From Betaproteobacteria bacterium (GTDB lineage Bacteria; Pseudomonadota; Gammaproteobacteria; Burkholderiales; Usitatibacteraceae): a stretch of 64,000 nt of DNA. The notes below the pieces were generated by a model. The model saw nothing but the letters and a program-made list of their open reading frames with translations, ran no database searches and was not told the origin of the DNA. The position numbers and the translations under genes are program-made. Below are positions 25,836-34,055 of the stretch, piece by piece (position 1 is the first letter of the stretch; every line of letters begins with the position of its first letter). The stretch is taken from positions 124,001 to 188,000 of the forward strand of contig JADKJR010000004.1 in assembly GCA_016720925.1 (NCBI GenBank), in the 5' to 3' direction.

Positions 25836-26897
25836 ATGAAGTCCCGTTCGGTTTTTTTTGCTGTCATTGGTTGCCTCACGCTTTCCAGCTGCGTGGTCCA
25901 GGTTTCGACCAACCAGACGGAGGATGGCGTACAGGCACTGCAATCCGCGCCGGACTTCGATGCAGCGCGCGCGGCAGCGGACCTGGCTCCCGACTCGGCG
26001 CTATACACCACACAAACTTTTGACTGGCAGGATGGCTCGCGCGATCGAAGCGTTCCCGCCCGGCTCTACCTGCCTGTGATCGGCAACGGCATCGCGGCCC
26101 ACCCGGTCCCGCTGGTGGTGTTTTCGCACGGCATCGGCGGCTCTCGCGAGGGCTACAAGTATCTCGGCCGCTTCTTTGCCGCCAACGGCTATGCGAGCCT
26201 GCATTTGCAGCACGTTGGCAGCGATCGACAACTGTGGTTCGGCAATCCGTTCAGTTTGCTGAGCCGCCTCAATGGTGCGGCGCAGGAAAGCGAAGCCATC
26301 AATCGCGTGCGGGATCTGAGTTTTGCGCTGGATCAGTTGCTCGCCAGCGATATCGGTGCACGCGTTGATCGCGAGAGGATCATCGCTGCCGGACATTCAT
26401 ACGGGGCAAACACCACCATGTTGGCAGCGGGGGCGCAGGTTGAACGCGATGGCCGCATGTTGCCGCTGCGTGATGCGCGCATCAAAGCGGCAATCCTGCT
26501 ATCCGCGCCGCCGTTCTATGGCGCGGACAATACCGGCCGGATTCTGGGAGCCATCAATATTCCCACCTTGCACATTACCGCTACTGACGATGAGATTGTC
26601 ATTCCGGGCTATCGTTCCGGACTGACCGACCGGCTTGATGTTTATCAAGCCATGGGCAACGGCCATGCCGCGCCCAAGGCGCTGGCCGTTTTCAAAGGCG
26701 GCTCGCACAGCATTTTTACGGATCGCATGGGCACCGGCGGAATAGAGCTCAATCCGAAAGTGAAGGCAGCGACCCGCGATCTCGCGGTCGCATTTCTGAA
26801 CGCGTTGTTTGCCGGCGATTCCGGGGCGCTCGGACGCTGGCAATCAAAGAATGCGCTGCTGATTGAGCGGTTTGACCAGAAGTTCGCGAACCGCTAG
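25836..26897 (+). CDS. Lipoprotein alpha/beta hydrolase (PAF-acetylhydrolase/dienelactone hydrolase-like)
   Basis: ATG 25836 is chosen because it begins a clean lipoprotein signal, MKSRSVFFAVIGCLTLSSC (lipobox LSSC). The catalytic domain has VVFSHGIGGSREGYKYLG (oxyanion region) and the nucleophile Ser in AAGHSYGANT. The acid is likely Asp in LHITATDDE and the His in KGGSHSIFTD. The protein has 353 residues and would be anchored at the membrane facing the periplasm. Substrate unknown; PAF-acetylhydrolase-like and chlorophyllase-like esterases share this layout. Confidence 0.82.
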   Translation: MKSRSVFFAVIGCLTLSSCVVQVSTNQTEDGVQALQSAPDFDAARAAADLAPDSALYTTQTFDWQDGSRDRSVPARLYLPVIGNGIAAHPVPLVVFSHGIGGSREGYKYLGRFFAANGYASLHLQHVGSDRQLWFGNPFSLLSRLNGAAQESEAINRVRDLSFALDQLLASDIGARVDRERIIAAGHSYGANTTMLAAGAQVERDGRMLPLRDARIKAAILLSAPPFYGADNTGRILGAINIPTLHITATDDEIVIPGYRSGLTDRLDVYQAMGNGHAAPKALAVFKGGSHSIFTDRMGTGGIELNPKVKAATRDLAVAFLNALFAGDSGALGRWQSKNALLIERFDQKFANR

Positions 26898-26918
26898 GCG
26901 AGTAACCAGGGCCAGGGC

Positions 26919-27698
26919 ATGTACAACTTCAACGGCAAGGTCGCACTGATCACGGGCGGCACCGACGGGATCGGACTTGCCACCGCTAGAGCCTTTGTCA
27001 CGGCAGGTGCGAAAGTTCTGGTGGCCGGCAGGAATCCCGAGCGAGGGCAAAGGGCCCTGGATGAACTGGTTGCCGCCAGTGGAATCGGCAACAACATGCG
27101 CTTCCTGCCGGTAGATGTGAGTGAACCCGCGCAAGTCGAAAAAATGGTCGCGACCTGTGTCGATGCGTTCGGTCGGCTGGATTTTGCCGTCAACAATGCC
27201 GCGGCCGAATTCCCACTGGTGCTCACGGCGGATATTCCGCTGGAATCGGTCGATCAGAGTATCGCGGTCGATCTGCGCGGCACGTGGCTGTGCATGAAGC
27301 ACGAGATTGACGTCATGCTGAAGGCAGGCGGAGGCGCGATTGTGAATGTTTCGTCAGTTAACGGATTTGCGAGTTCGCCCAACGCGGCGATGTACAGTGC
27401 CACCAAGCACGGCATGAATGGGTTGACCACTGCTGCGGCGCGGGAATATATCTCTAAGGGTATTCGCATCAACAGCGTTTGCCCGGGCGCCATTGAAACG
27501 CCGCGCCGGCAAAGACGGCTCACCGGCTTCACGGCCGAGCAGATTACCGCGCATTACGCGGCGCTTGCCGAACAGGTTCCCGCGGGCCGCGTCGGGCGGG
27601 CGGATGAAGTAGCGGCGGGGATACTCTGGCTTTGTTCCGACGAATCGTCCTATGTGGTGGGACACCACCTCGTGATTGATGGAGGGCTGTCGGCGTAG
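26919..27698 (+). CDS. Short-chain dehydrogenase/reductase (SDR)
   Basis: A classical SDR of 259 residues. It has the NAD(P) motif TGGTDGIG (residues 11-18), NNAAAE in place of NNAG, the catalytic Ser in VNVSSVNGF and YSATKHG with Tyr and Lys, and CPGAIETP. The C-terminus VVGHHLVIDGGLSA is typical. Cofactor and substrate cannot be told from the sequence. It starts 22 bp after the lipoprotein hydrolase and may share its transcript. Confidence 0.9.
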   Translation: MYNFNGKVALITGGTDGIGLATARAFVTAGAKVLVAGRNPERGQRALDELVAASGIGNNMRFLPVDVSEPAQVEKMVATCVDAFGRLDFAVNNAAAEFPLVLTADIPLESVDQSIAVDLRGTWLCMKHEIDVMLKAGGGAIVNVSSVNGFASSPNAAMYSATKHGMNGLTTAAAREYISKGIRINSVCPGAIETPRRQRRLTGFTAEQITAHYAALAEQVPAGRVGRADEVAAGILWLCSDESSYVVGHHLVIDGGLSA

Positions 27699-27934
27699 CA
27701 GTGCGGTGGCATCCACGCTGGTGGATCGCTGCAGGCTTCCATGTGGTTCCACACCATCAGCCGCCGATTTGACCCGTATTCACCCCTCTTATCCATTGGC
27801 AACGCTTGCCGGCGGGGCACTAGACTTGCTCTACAAGGTCACCGTCAAACCTGGATAACAAGCGATGAAAATAATAACGCCCGTTTTTGGCCACCCGGAG
27901 TTCAGCGGCACAATAATCACGCGGAGTCGATGCG

Positions 27935-28714
27935 ATGCCCAAGTCGGCATCCGTTGTTAGCCTGGAAATGGGTACGACCCTTCAGGCGGCTGCGCATCCC
28001 CGTTCCCAACGCGGAAAGTCCGCGCCGGCAGGCATGGATCTGGATGTTGCCCTGCGGTTGCTTCGGCAGGCCGGTCATCCGGATCGTTTCGATAGTGCGG
28101 CGTGCGGCATGCGCGAACTGCAGGAAATCATCGACGCGCTGTGCGAACTCTCGGTTCATGACGGTCTTACCGGATTGGGCAATGCGCGACACTTCATGTC
28201 GTCCCTCGAGCAGGAAGTGGACCGCGTGTCCCGCTCCGGCGAAACCGCATTGCTGCTGCTGATTGACCTCGATCGTTTCAAATCGATCAATGACACGCAT
28301 GGACACCTCGCGGGTGACGAAGTATTGCGCACCGTGGCCAACGTGCTGACACGAAATATTCGCCCGATGGACACTGCCGCGCGTTACGGCGGCGACGAGT
28401 TTGCGGTAATCCTCCCCAACTGCCCGCCGGAAGTCGGTCGCGTCATCGCCGAGCGGATACGCGAGGAAGTGGCGCTTGCGACGGCCATGCTTGCGGACGG
28501 AACCGCCCTGCAGGTAACGGTAACGATCGGTGGCGCGTTCATTCCGGTCTGGCAGCAAGTGACGCCGGCAGAGGTCATTGCGCGAGCGGATCAAAATCTC
28601 TATTCAGCCAAGGCAGCGGGCCGTAACCTTATTTCCATCGAAATGCCGGAAGCGACACAGGTCACGGCCGACGAAAAGCGACTCCTGCTCGATGCGATGG
28701 GGCAGCAATCGTGA
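27935..28714 (+). CDS. Diguanylate cyclase (GGDEF domain)
   Basis: A 259-residue cytoplasmic protein with a short helical N-terminus (to about residue 70) and a GGDEF domain. The active-site motif RYGGDEFA is intact. RPMD lies exactly five residues before GGDEF, forming the RxxD inhibitory site for cyclic di-GMP feedback. Thus it should be an active, product-inhibited c-di-GMP synthase. No sensor domain or membrane segment is visible. Its stop overlaps the GTG start of the MinD-like ATPase gene (GTGA), so the two are translationally coupled. Confidence 0.92.
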   Translation: MPKSASVVSLEMGTTLQAAAHPRSQRGKSAPAGMDLDVALRLLRQAGHPDRFDSAACGMRELQEIIDALCELSVHDGLTGLGNARHFMSSLEQEVDRVSRSGETALLLLIDLDRFKSINDTHGHLAGDEVLRTVANVLTRNIRPMDTAARYGGDEFAVILPNCPPEVGRVIAERIREEVALATAMLADGTALQVTVTIGGAFIPVWQQVTPAEVIARADQNLYSAKAAGRNLISIEMPEATQVTADEKRLLLDAMGQQS

Positions 28715-29541
28715 GTGGCAGTGTTTCCGGCGCGAGGATTCTCGCGATTACCAGTGGCAAAGGCGGTGTCGGAAAAACGTTCGTGGCCGCCAACCTTGCC
28801 GCGGCGCTATCCAAGCGGGGGAAAAAAGTGCTGGTGCTCGACGCCGACCTCGGCCTCGCGAACCTTGACATCATGCTCAAGCTCTACCCCAAGACAACAT
28901 TGCACGACGTGCTTACGGGCACATCCACCATCGAAGAAACCGTGCTCAAGGCGCCCGGCGGGTTCTCGGTACTGCCCGCCGCATCGGGCCTGGTGGAATA
29001 CTCGCGCCTGACCCGCGACGTGCAAGGCGAACTGCAAAAAATCATCGAAACGCTCAGGGTCCAATACGACTATCTGCTGCTCGACACCGGCGCCGGTATT
29101 TCCGATATTGTTCTCTACACCGCGTCGCTCGCGAGCGAAGTGCTGGTCGTCGCGACACCAGACCCGACGGCGCTGGCCGATGCCTATGCCACCATCAAGG
29201 TGCTCGCGCAGATGCAGAAGCGCACGTCGGTGCGGCTGGTATTCAATCAGGTACGCAGTGCCGCCGAAGGCCGCAAGCTCGCTGAGCAGTTGCAGGTCGT
29301 GGTCGACCGTTTCATCAATGTCCAGACCGACATCAGCATGAAGCTGGAATACATGGGCGAAATTCCGAGCGATTCTGCGGTGAGTGATGCGATTCGCAAG
29401 CGCCAGCTCCTGTTCGTGAGCATGCCCGGTTCCCCGGCTGCGAAAGCCATGGCGGCACTGGCGGCGGAGCTGGATGCGCCCGTGAAAGTGTCGGCACTTG
29501 CAGCGGCCAGGAAAATAAGCGAACTCCGGGCAAGCCTCTGA
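28711..29541 (+). CDS. MinD/FleN(FlhG)-like P-loop ATPase
   Basis: A 276-residue SIMIBI-class ATPase starting at GTG 28711. The deviant Walker A is ITSGKGGVGKTFVAANLA with its signature lysine. Switch I, VLVLDADLGLANLDIML, and switch II, LLLDTGAGIS, follow. The NLDIML after switch I and the lack of a strong C-terminal amphipathic helix fit the FleN/FlhG/YlxH flagellar-number group better than MinD proper. Coupling to the diguanylate cyclase gene suggests a localisation or motility/attachment switch. No flagellar genes are in the window, so the cargo is unknown. Confidence 0.85.
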   Translation: MSGSVSGARILAITSGKGGVGKTFVAANLAAALSKRGKKVLVLDADLGLANLDIMLKLYPKTTLHDVLTGTSTIEETVLKAPGGFSVLPAASGLVEYSRLTRDVQGELQKIIETLRVQYDYLLLDTGAGISDIVLYTASLASEVLVVATPDPTALADAYATIKVLAQMQKRTSVRLVFNQVRSAAEGRKLAEQLQVVVDRFINVQTDISMKLEYMGEIPSDSAVSDAIRKRQLLFVSMPGSPAAKAMAALAAELDAPVKVSALAAARKISELRASL

Positions 29542-29644
29542 CGGTGTCGTCGCATCCGGGGCACTACCTCGCTCGCCCGCGCCGATTGGTTCGCCTCACC
29601 GAGGCGCGCGCAAAAACCGCGATGTTCCAATCCTTCAAACTCAA

Positions 29645-29702
29645 GAACCAGAGCCACTCACAGGTCAAATATCCTTGTAAAGCTGCTCCAGTGCTAGCGT
29701 TT
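29645..29702. repeat. Dispersed intergenic palindrome, copy 4 (degenerate)
   Basis: The left arm AACCAGAGCCACTC has decayed, the inner segment CAGGTCAAATATCC is recognisable, and the right arm CCAGTGCTAGCGTTT is good. It sits between the ATPase gene and trhO. Confidence 0.6.
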
Positions 29703-29754
29703 GGTGCTATTGGCCTTGGCGATCTTGCGTGCCGTTCATGAGAAAATGTATCCC

Positions 29755-30603
29755 ATGACGCCAACACCCACCCGCCTCGCAACCGAAATACCCATGCAAC
29801 CCATCTATCACATCGCCTTCTACAAATTCGTCACCCTCGAAGATCCGGAAGGGGTGATCACGCACCTGCGCGCGCTGACCAAAGACATCCTGGGCAGCAT
29901 TCTTGTGGCCAGCGAAGGCATCAATGGCATGGTGGCGGGTTCGGCAGCCCAACTTGATGCTTTTCAGGAAGCCCTGCGGAACGATTCATACTTCACCGGC
30001 AAATTTGCCGGCATCATCTTCAAGCGCAGCCCGTGCAAGACGGCACCATTTGGCAAAATGAAGGTCTATCGAAAACCGGAGATCGTCCCGCTGGGGATTG
30101 CCGGCGTGGATGGGACGCAAACCGGTACCAATGTCAGCCCGGTAGAGTGGCGGAAACTGATTGCCGACGAGGATGTGGTGCTGCTGGATAACCGCAACAG
30201 TTTTGAATACAAGCTGGGGCGATTCAAGAACGCCATCGATCCACAAGTCACGAATTTTCGCGATTTCCCCAATTACGTCATGCAACACCTTCCCGAATGG
30301 CAGGCCGAGGGCAAGCGCGTGGCGATGTATTGCACCGGCGGCATTCGCTGCGAGAAAACGACCGCATGGATGCGCGACATGAACATCCCTGTGTTTCAAC
30401 TGGAAGGCGGTATCCTCAATTATTTCCTGCAAATGCCCGACGCGGAGAAGGATTGGGAAGGCGAGTGCTTTGTGTTTGACAATCGCGTTGCGCTCGATAC
30501 AAAGTTGCGCGAGACCAATACGACGGTTGAAGATGTCTACGCCGGTGAGCCGGACGGCGAGTGGCGATTGAACCGGGCAAAAGAGCTTGAAGGCTCGCGA
30601 TAG
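29755..30603 (+). CDS. trhO: tRNA uridine(34) 5-oxyacetic-acid-pathway hydroxylase TrhO (rhodanese-like, YceA family)
   Basis: The protein has an N-terminal acylphosphatase-like domain (IYHIAFYKFVTLEDPEG) and a rhodanese domain with the catalytic loop YCTGGIRCEKTTAW, whose first Cys is the active cysteine. TrhO hydroxylates U34 of certain tRNAs. Start is ambiguous: ATG 29755 gives 282 residues and ATG 29794 begins MQPIYHIAFYKF, closer to homologues; neither has a strong ribosome site. The 3' end overlaps the pseudouridine synthase gene by 17 bp, so two RNA-modification genes are coupled. Confidence 0.9.
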   Translation: MTPTPTRLATEIPMQPIYHIAFYKFVTLEDPEGVITHLRALTKDILGSILVASEGINGMVAGSAAQLDAFQEALRNDSYFTGKFAGIIFKRSPCKTAPFGKMKVYRKPEIVPLGIAGVDGTQTGTNVSPVEWRKLIADEDVVLLDNRNSFEYKLGRFKNAIDPQVTNFRDFPNYVMQHLPEWQAEGKRVAMYCTGGIRCEKTTAWMRDMNIPVFQLEGGILNYFLQMPDAEKDWEGECFVFDNRVALDTKLRETNTTVEDVYAGEPDGEWRLNRAKELEGSR

Positions 30604-31501
30604 CCTGCGGCTGCCGACCAAAAACGGCGTCGGCGCCAGTTGCATCGCACTCCCTCCCGGTCCATGGCCACGGGTGATTGATTTCCTCGCGGAGCGTTTC
30701 GATACCATTCCCTTCGCTGAGATTGAAGCGCGCATGTTGCGCGGTGACGTGCTAGATGCGACAGGGGAATTTGTCTTGCCCGGCCGAACCTACCAGCCGC
30801 ACGCCAAGCTCTACTATTACCGCGCCATCGAGGCCGAGGCGCGCATTCCGTTTGACGAAGTGGTGCGGTTTGAAGATGAGTTCATCGTCGTGGTCGACAA
30901 GCCGCACTTCCTGCCGGTCACGCCGGGCGGGCGATACTTGCAGGAAACACTGCTGGTTCGCCTCAAGCGAAAACTGGGTCTGGATACGCTGGCGCCTATG
31001 CACCGCATCGATCGTGAGACGGCGGGGCTGGTGTTGTTCACCAAGCAGCCGCACACGCGCGGCAGGTACCAGGCACTTTTTTCCCAGCGTGAGGTGATCA
31101 AGCGTTATCAGGCGATCGCACCTCTGCGCGAGGGTCTTGCATTGCCGATGACGTATCGCAGCCGGCTTGTCGGCACTGAGCACTTCATGCGCATGCGCGA
31201 AATCGAAGGCGAGCCGAATGCCGAGACGCGCATCGAGCTGATTGAGGCCCGAGGTAACCTGGCGCGCTATCGCCTGCTGCCGCTGACCGGAAAGCGACAC
31301 CAGTTGAGGGTACAAATGGCCGCGCTGGGCATGCCCATTCTTAACGACAAGATCTACCCGGATCATCTGACGAAAGCGCAAATCGAGCAAGATGATTTCA
31401 GTCAACCCTTGCAGTTGCTGGCTGAATTCATTGCGTTGCGCGACCCCGTTACGGGTCAGCAACGCGAGTTTGAAACCGCGATGCGGTTGGGCGCGTTCTG
31501 A
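30587..31501 (+). CDS. RluA-family RNA pseudouridine synthase
   Basis: A 304-residue pseudouridine synthase. The catalytic Asp lies in MHRIDRETAGLVLF. FIVVVDKPHFLPVTPGG precedes it and LTGKRHQLRVQMAALGMPI follows, both family hallmarks. The group includes enzymes for tRNA position 32 and 23S rRNA position 746; which one applies is not certain. It overlaps trhO by 17 bases. Confidence 0.88.
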   Translation: MKARDSLRLPTKNGVGASCIALPPGPWPRVIDFLAERFDTIPFAEIEARMLRGDVLDATGEFVLPGRTYQPHAKLYYYRAIEAEARIPFDEVVRFEDEFIVVVDKPHFLPVTPGGRYLQETLLVRLKRKLGLDTLAPMHRIDRETAGLVLFTKQPHTRGRYQALFSQREVIKRYQAIAPLREGLALPMTYRSRLVGTEHFMRMREIEGEPNAETRIELIEARGNLARYRLLPLTGKRHQLRVQMAALGMPILNDKIYPDHLTKAQIEQDDFSQPLQLLAEFIALRDPVTGQQREFETAMRLGAF

Positions 31502-31524
31502 GGCAAAATCCGCGCGCGATCAAT

Positions 31525-31608
31525 GTTTAAGGTGGTGCGTTTAAGGTGGTGCGTTTATGGCGGTGCGTTTATGGCGGTGCGTTTAGGGCAGTGCGTTTAA
31601 GTCAGTGT
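31525..31608 (+). repeat. Six tandem 14-bp repeats upstream of the cyclase gene
   Basis: Six contiguous units with consensus GTTTAdGGyGGTGC: 31525-31538 and 31539-31552 are identical, 31553-31566 and 31567-31580 are identical, and 31581-31594 and 31595-31608 diverge. The paired identity suggests recent slippage or duplication. The array ends 24 bp before the ATG at 31633, so it lies in the leader or promoter of that gene. Confidence 0.9.
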
Positions 31609-31632
31609 GCAATCCAATCACGGAACAAAATC

Positions 31633-32259
31633 ATGCCATTTACCTACAATGTCGTCTCCGGCGCCTCGGCCGACCGGCTGGAAAATCTCATCGCGGAACG
31701 GCTTGTCGCCGGTGCGGATAAAAAGGCGATCGATCGGCGTATCTGGCGCCTGTTCGGCGAAACCTGGGCGGTGCTATATTCCGATCTGGCGGGTTTTTCG
31801 CGCAACGTCGCGGAGTTTGGCATCGTCCACTTCCTGCAGACGATTTACGAATCCCATCGACTGCTGGTGCCGATCATCGAGAACAACAATGGCATTCTGC
31901 TTAAGACCGAAGGCGATAGCCTTATTGTCATGTTTCGTCATGTCAGCGATGCCGTGCGCTGCGCATTGGCAATGCAACGCTGTACGCACGAATACAATGC
32001 AACCCGCGTTGACGCCGAGCAGGTGCTGCTGTGTGTTGGCATCGGCTATGGTGAAGTGCTGCGAATTGGTGACACGGACATATTCGGGGCAGAGGTCAAC
32101 GCGGCGTGCAAACTGGGCGAAGATATCGCCAAGGCGGGCGACATCCTGATTACCGGTGCCGGCGCTCGCGAGGCAACAATTCCGGCGAGCATGCGGCTCG
32201 AGCAGATTAAGACGGTCCCGGCGGGCACGGATTCTGCGTTCTCACTGGTCTACCGCTAG
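31633..32259 (+). CDS. Class III adenylate/guanylate cyclase-domain protein
   Basis: ATG 31633 gives 208 residues that are nearly all one cyclase homology domain. Metal-binding Asp51 (YSDLAGFS) and Asp95 (TEGDSL) are present. A Lys three residues before the GD pair and the Asp in TDIFGAEVN suggest adenine specificity. The transition-state pair N-x3-R is altered: Asn156 is followed by Lys160 (VNAACKL), where Arg is usual. Activity may be reduced or the protein may act as a partner or sensor. No receptor or regulatory domain is attached. Confidence 0.85.
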   Translation: MPFTYNVVSGASADRLENLIAERLVAGADKKAIDRRIWRLFGETWAVLYSDLAGFSRNVAEFGIVHFLQTIYESHRLLVPIIENNNGILLKTEGDSLIVMFRHVSDAVRCALAMQRCTHEYNATRVDAEQVLLCVGIGYGEVLRIGDTDIFGAEVNAACKLGEDIAKAGDILITGAGAREATIPASMRLEQIKTVPAGTDSAFSLVYR

Positions 32260-32317
32260 CCGACTCATCAATTTCCTGGACGCATCAACAAACCATTTAC
32301 TTGAATAAAGGCGCTAC

Positions 32318-33478
32318 ATGATTGAACGAACACTTTTCACCACCGAGCACGAAGCGTTTCGCGACAGCTTTCGCCGTTTCCTGGACCGCGAGGTGGCGCC
32401 CTTTCATGCAGATTGGGAAGAGCAGGGCTATGTGGATCGCGCGGTCTGGAACAAGGCAGGTGAGAATGGCTTCCTGTGCACGAGCATGCCGGAGGAATAC
32501 GGCGGTGCCGGTGCCGACAAATTGTTCTCCGTGATCGAAATGGAAGAACTCGGGCGCTCGGGCTTTTCGGGGATCGGCTACTCGCTGCATAGCGAAATAG
32601 TCGCGCCCTATATCCTGCATTACGGAACGGAATCGCAGAAGAAAAAGTATCTGCCGAAGCTTGCCAGCGGCGAGATGGTGAGTGCAATTGCCATGAGCGA
32701 GCCGGCAGCCGGATCGGATTTGCAGGGCGTAAAAACGAGTGCAATCAGGAAGGGCGACACTTATTTGCTGAACGGCTCCAAAACGTTCATTACCAACGGG
32801 TGGCACGCCGACCTCGTGGTTGTTGTCGCGAAAACCAACCCGGCCGAGGGGTCGAAAGGCACCAGTCTGTTTCTGGTGGAGCGCGGCATGCCCGGGTTTG
32901 AGACTGGAAAGCGGCTGAAGAAAGTTGGCTTGAAAGCCCAGGACACGGCAGAATTGTTTTTCAACGACGTCAAGGTGCCGGTCGAAAATTTGCTGGGTGG
33001 CGAGGCATTTGAGAACCGGGGATTCATCTGCCTGATGGAACAGCTGCCTTGGGAGCGCCTGCAAATCGCCATCACGGCGGTCGCGAGTGCGCAAGCCGCC
33101 ATCGACTGGACCAGCGCCTACGTGAAGGAGCGAAAAGCCTTTGGCCAGGCCGTGGCGAACTTCCAGAACACGCGATTCAAACTGGCCGAGATGCAGACCG
33201 AAGTGCAGATCGCGCAAGTGTTTCTCGACAAGTGCATCGAGCTGCTGATGGTGGACAAACTCGATACCGCCAGCGCCTCAATGGCCAAGTATTGGACCAC
33301 CGACCTGCAATGCAAGGTGATCGACGAATGCGTGCAGCTTCACGGCGGCTATGGCTACATGTGGGAGTACCCGATTGCGCGCGCGTACGCCGACGCTCGC
33401 GTGCAGCGCATTTACGGGGGTACCAACGAGATCATGAAGGAAGTGATCAGCCGCTCAATGGGGCTTGCGCGCCGATGA
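32318..33478 (+). CDS. Long-chain-type acyl-CoA dehydrogenase
   Basis: A 386-residue flavoenzyme of fatty-acid beta-oxidation. The FAD-contacting region is AIAMSEPAAGSDLQGVKT. The catalytic base is probably Glu246 in LPWERLQIAI, the position used by mammalian LCAD; the alternative MCAD position is Gly in RIYGGTNEIM. The region QLHGGYGYMWEYPIARAY is very like LCAD. ATG 32318 follows the cyclase gene by 58 bp. Chain-length preference is inferred from similarity only. Confidence 0.9.
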   Translation: MIERTLFTTEHEAFRDSFRRFLDREVAPFHADWEEQGYVDRAVWNKAGENGFLCTSMPEEYGGAGADKLFSVIEMEELGRSGFSGIGYSLHSEIVAPYILHYGTESQKKKYLPKLASGEMVSAIAMSEPAAGSDLQGVKTSAIRKGDTYLLNGSKTFITNGWHADLVVVVAKTNPAEGSKGTSLFLVERGMPGFETGKRLKKVGLKAQDTAELFFNDVKVPVENLLGGEAFENRGFICLMEQLPWERLQIAITAVASAQAAIDWTSAYVKERKAFGQAVANFQNTRFKLAEMQTEVQIAQVFLDKCIELLMVDKLDTASASMAKYWTTDLQCKVIDECVQLHGGYGYMWEYPIARAYADARVQRIYGGTNEIMKEVISRSMGLARR

Positions 33479-33490
33479 TCGTGACGCGCA

Positions 33491-34024
33491 ATGCAATCTG
33501 AGTGGCTTATTCGTCAAGGCAAGCCAGAGGACGCTGAGAAGCTCGCGGCGCTGGCCATTCAGGTATGGTTGCACACCTATGCGACCGACGGAATTTCTTC
33601 CACGATTGCACAATATGTGCTTGCCGAGTTCACGCCCGAGAGATTTCGGGCGATGCTCACGCGGCCTGCCGCGAACATTCTCGTTGCCGAGATGGGTGTC
33701 AGTCTCGTCGGCTATGCGGTTGTGGATGTCGGCGCGTCGTGCGCGGAGGCGGCAAGCGCCACGGCAGAACTTGCAACGCTTTATGTACAGGCGCACTTCA
33801 TCGGCAAGGGCGCGGGTTCTGCGCTACTCAAGCACGCCGAAGCGGTGGCGGTTCAGCGGACGGGCCATCCGCTCTGGCTCAAGGTCAATGCCAGAAACAA
33901 CAAGGCAATCGCGTTTTATGCGCGGCGTGGCTATAACAGAATTGGCGTTGCCTACTTTTCGCTTGGCGGTAATGAACATGAAAATCTTGTGCTCATCGGC
34001 AGCGCCGCGACAATTGCGCCGTGA
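33491..34024 (+). CDS. GNAT-family N-acetyltransferase
   Basis: A 177-residue GNAT protein. The central strand ELATLYVQAHFIGKGAGSAL contains the acetyl-CoA loop (Q/RxxGxG/A-like, FIGKGAGSALL), followed by LWLKVNARNNKAIAFYARRG, the usual C-terminal strand and helix. Substrate unknown; small amines or protein N-termini are typical. It starts 12 bp after the acyl-CoA dehydrogenase gene. Confidence 0.88.
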   Translation: MQSEWLIRQGKPEDAEKLAALAIQVWLHTYATDGISSTIAQYVLAEFTPERFRAMLTRPAANILVAEMGVSLVGYAVVDVGASCAEAASATAELATLYVQAHFIGKGAGSALLKHAEAVAVQRTGHPLWLKVNARNNKAIAFYARRGYNRIGVAYFSLGGNEHENLVLIGSAATIAP

Positions 34025-34055
34025 ACGCTGACGAGTCCTGGCGCGGGGCGATGTA

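Noticed and set aside
32297..33217. A 306-codon minus-strand frame
   Set aside because: Antisense to the acyl-CoA dehydrogenase; low-complexity product with no motifs.
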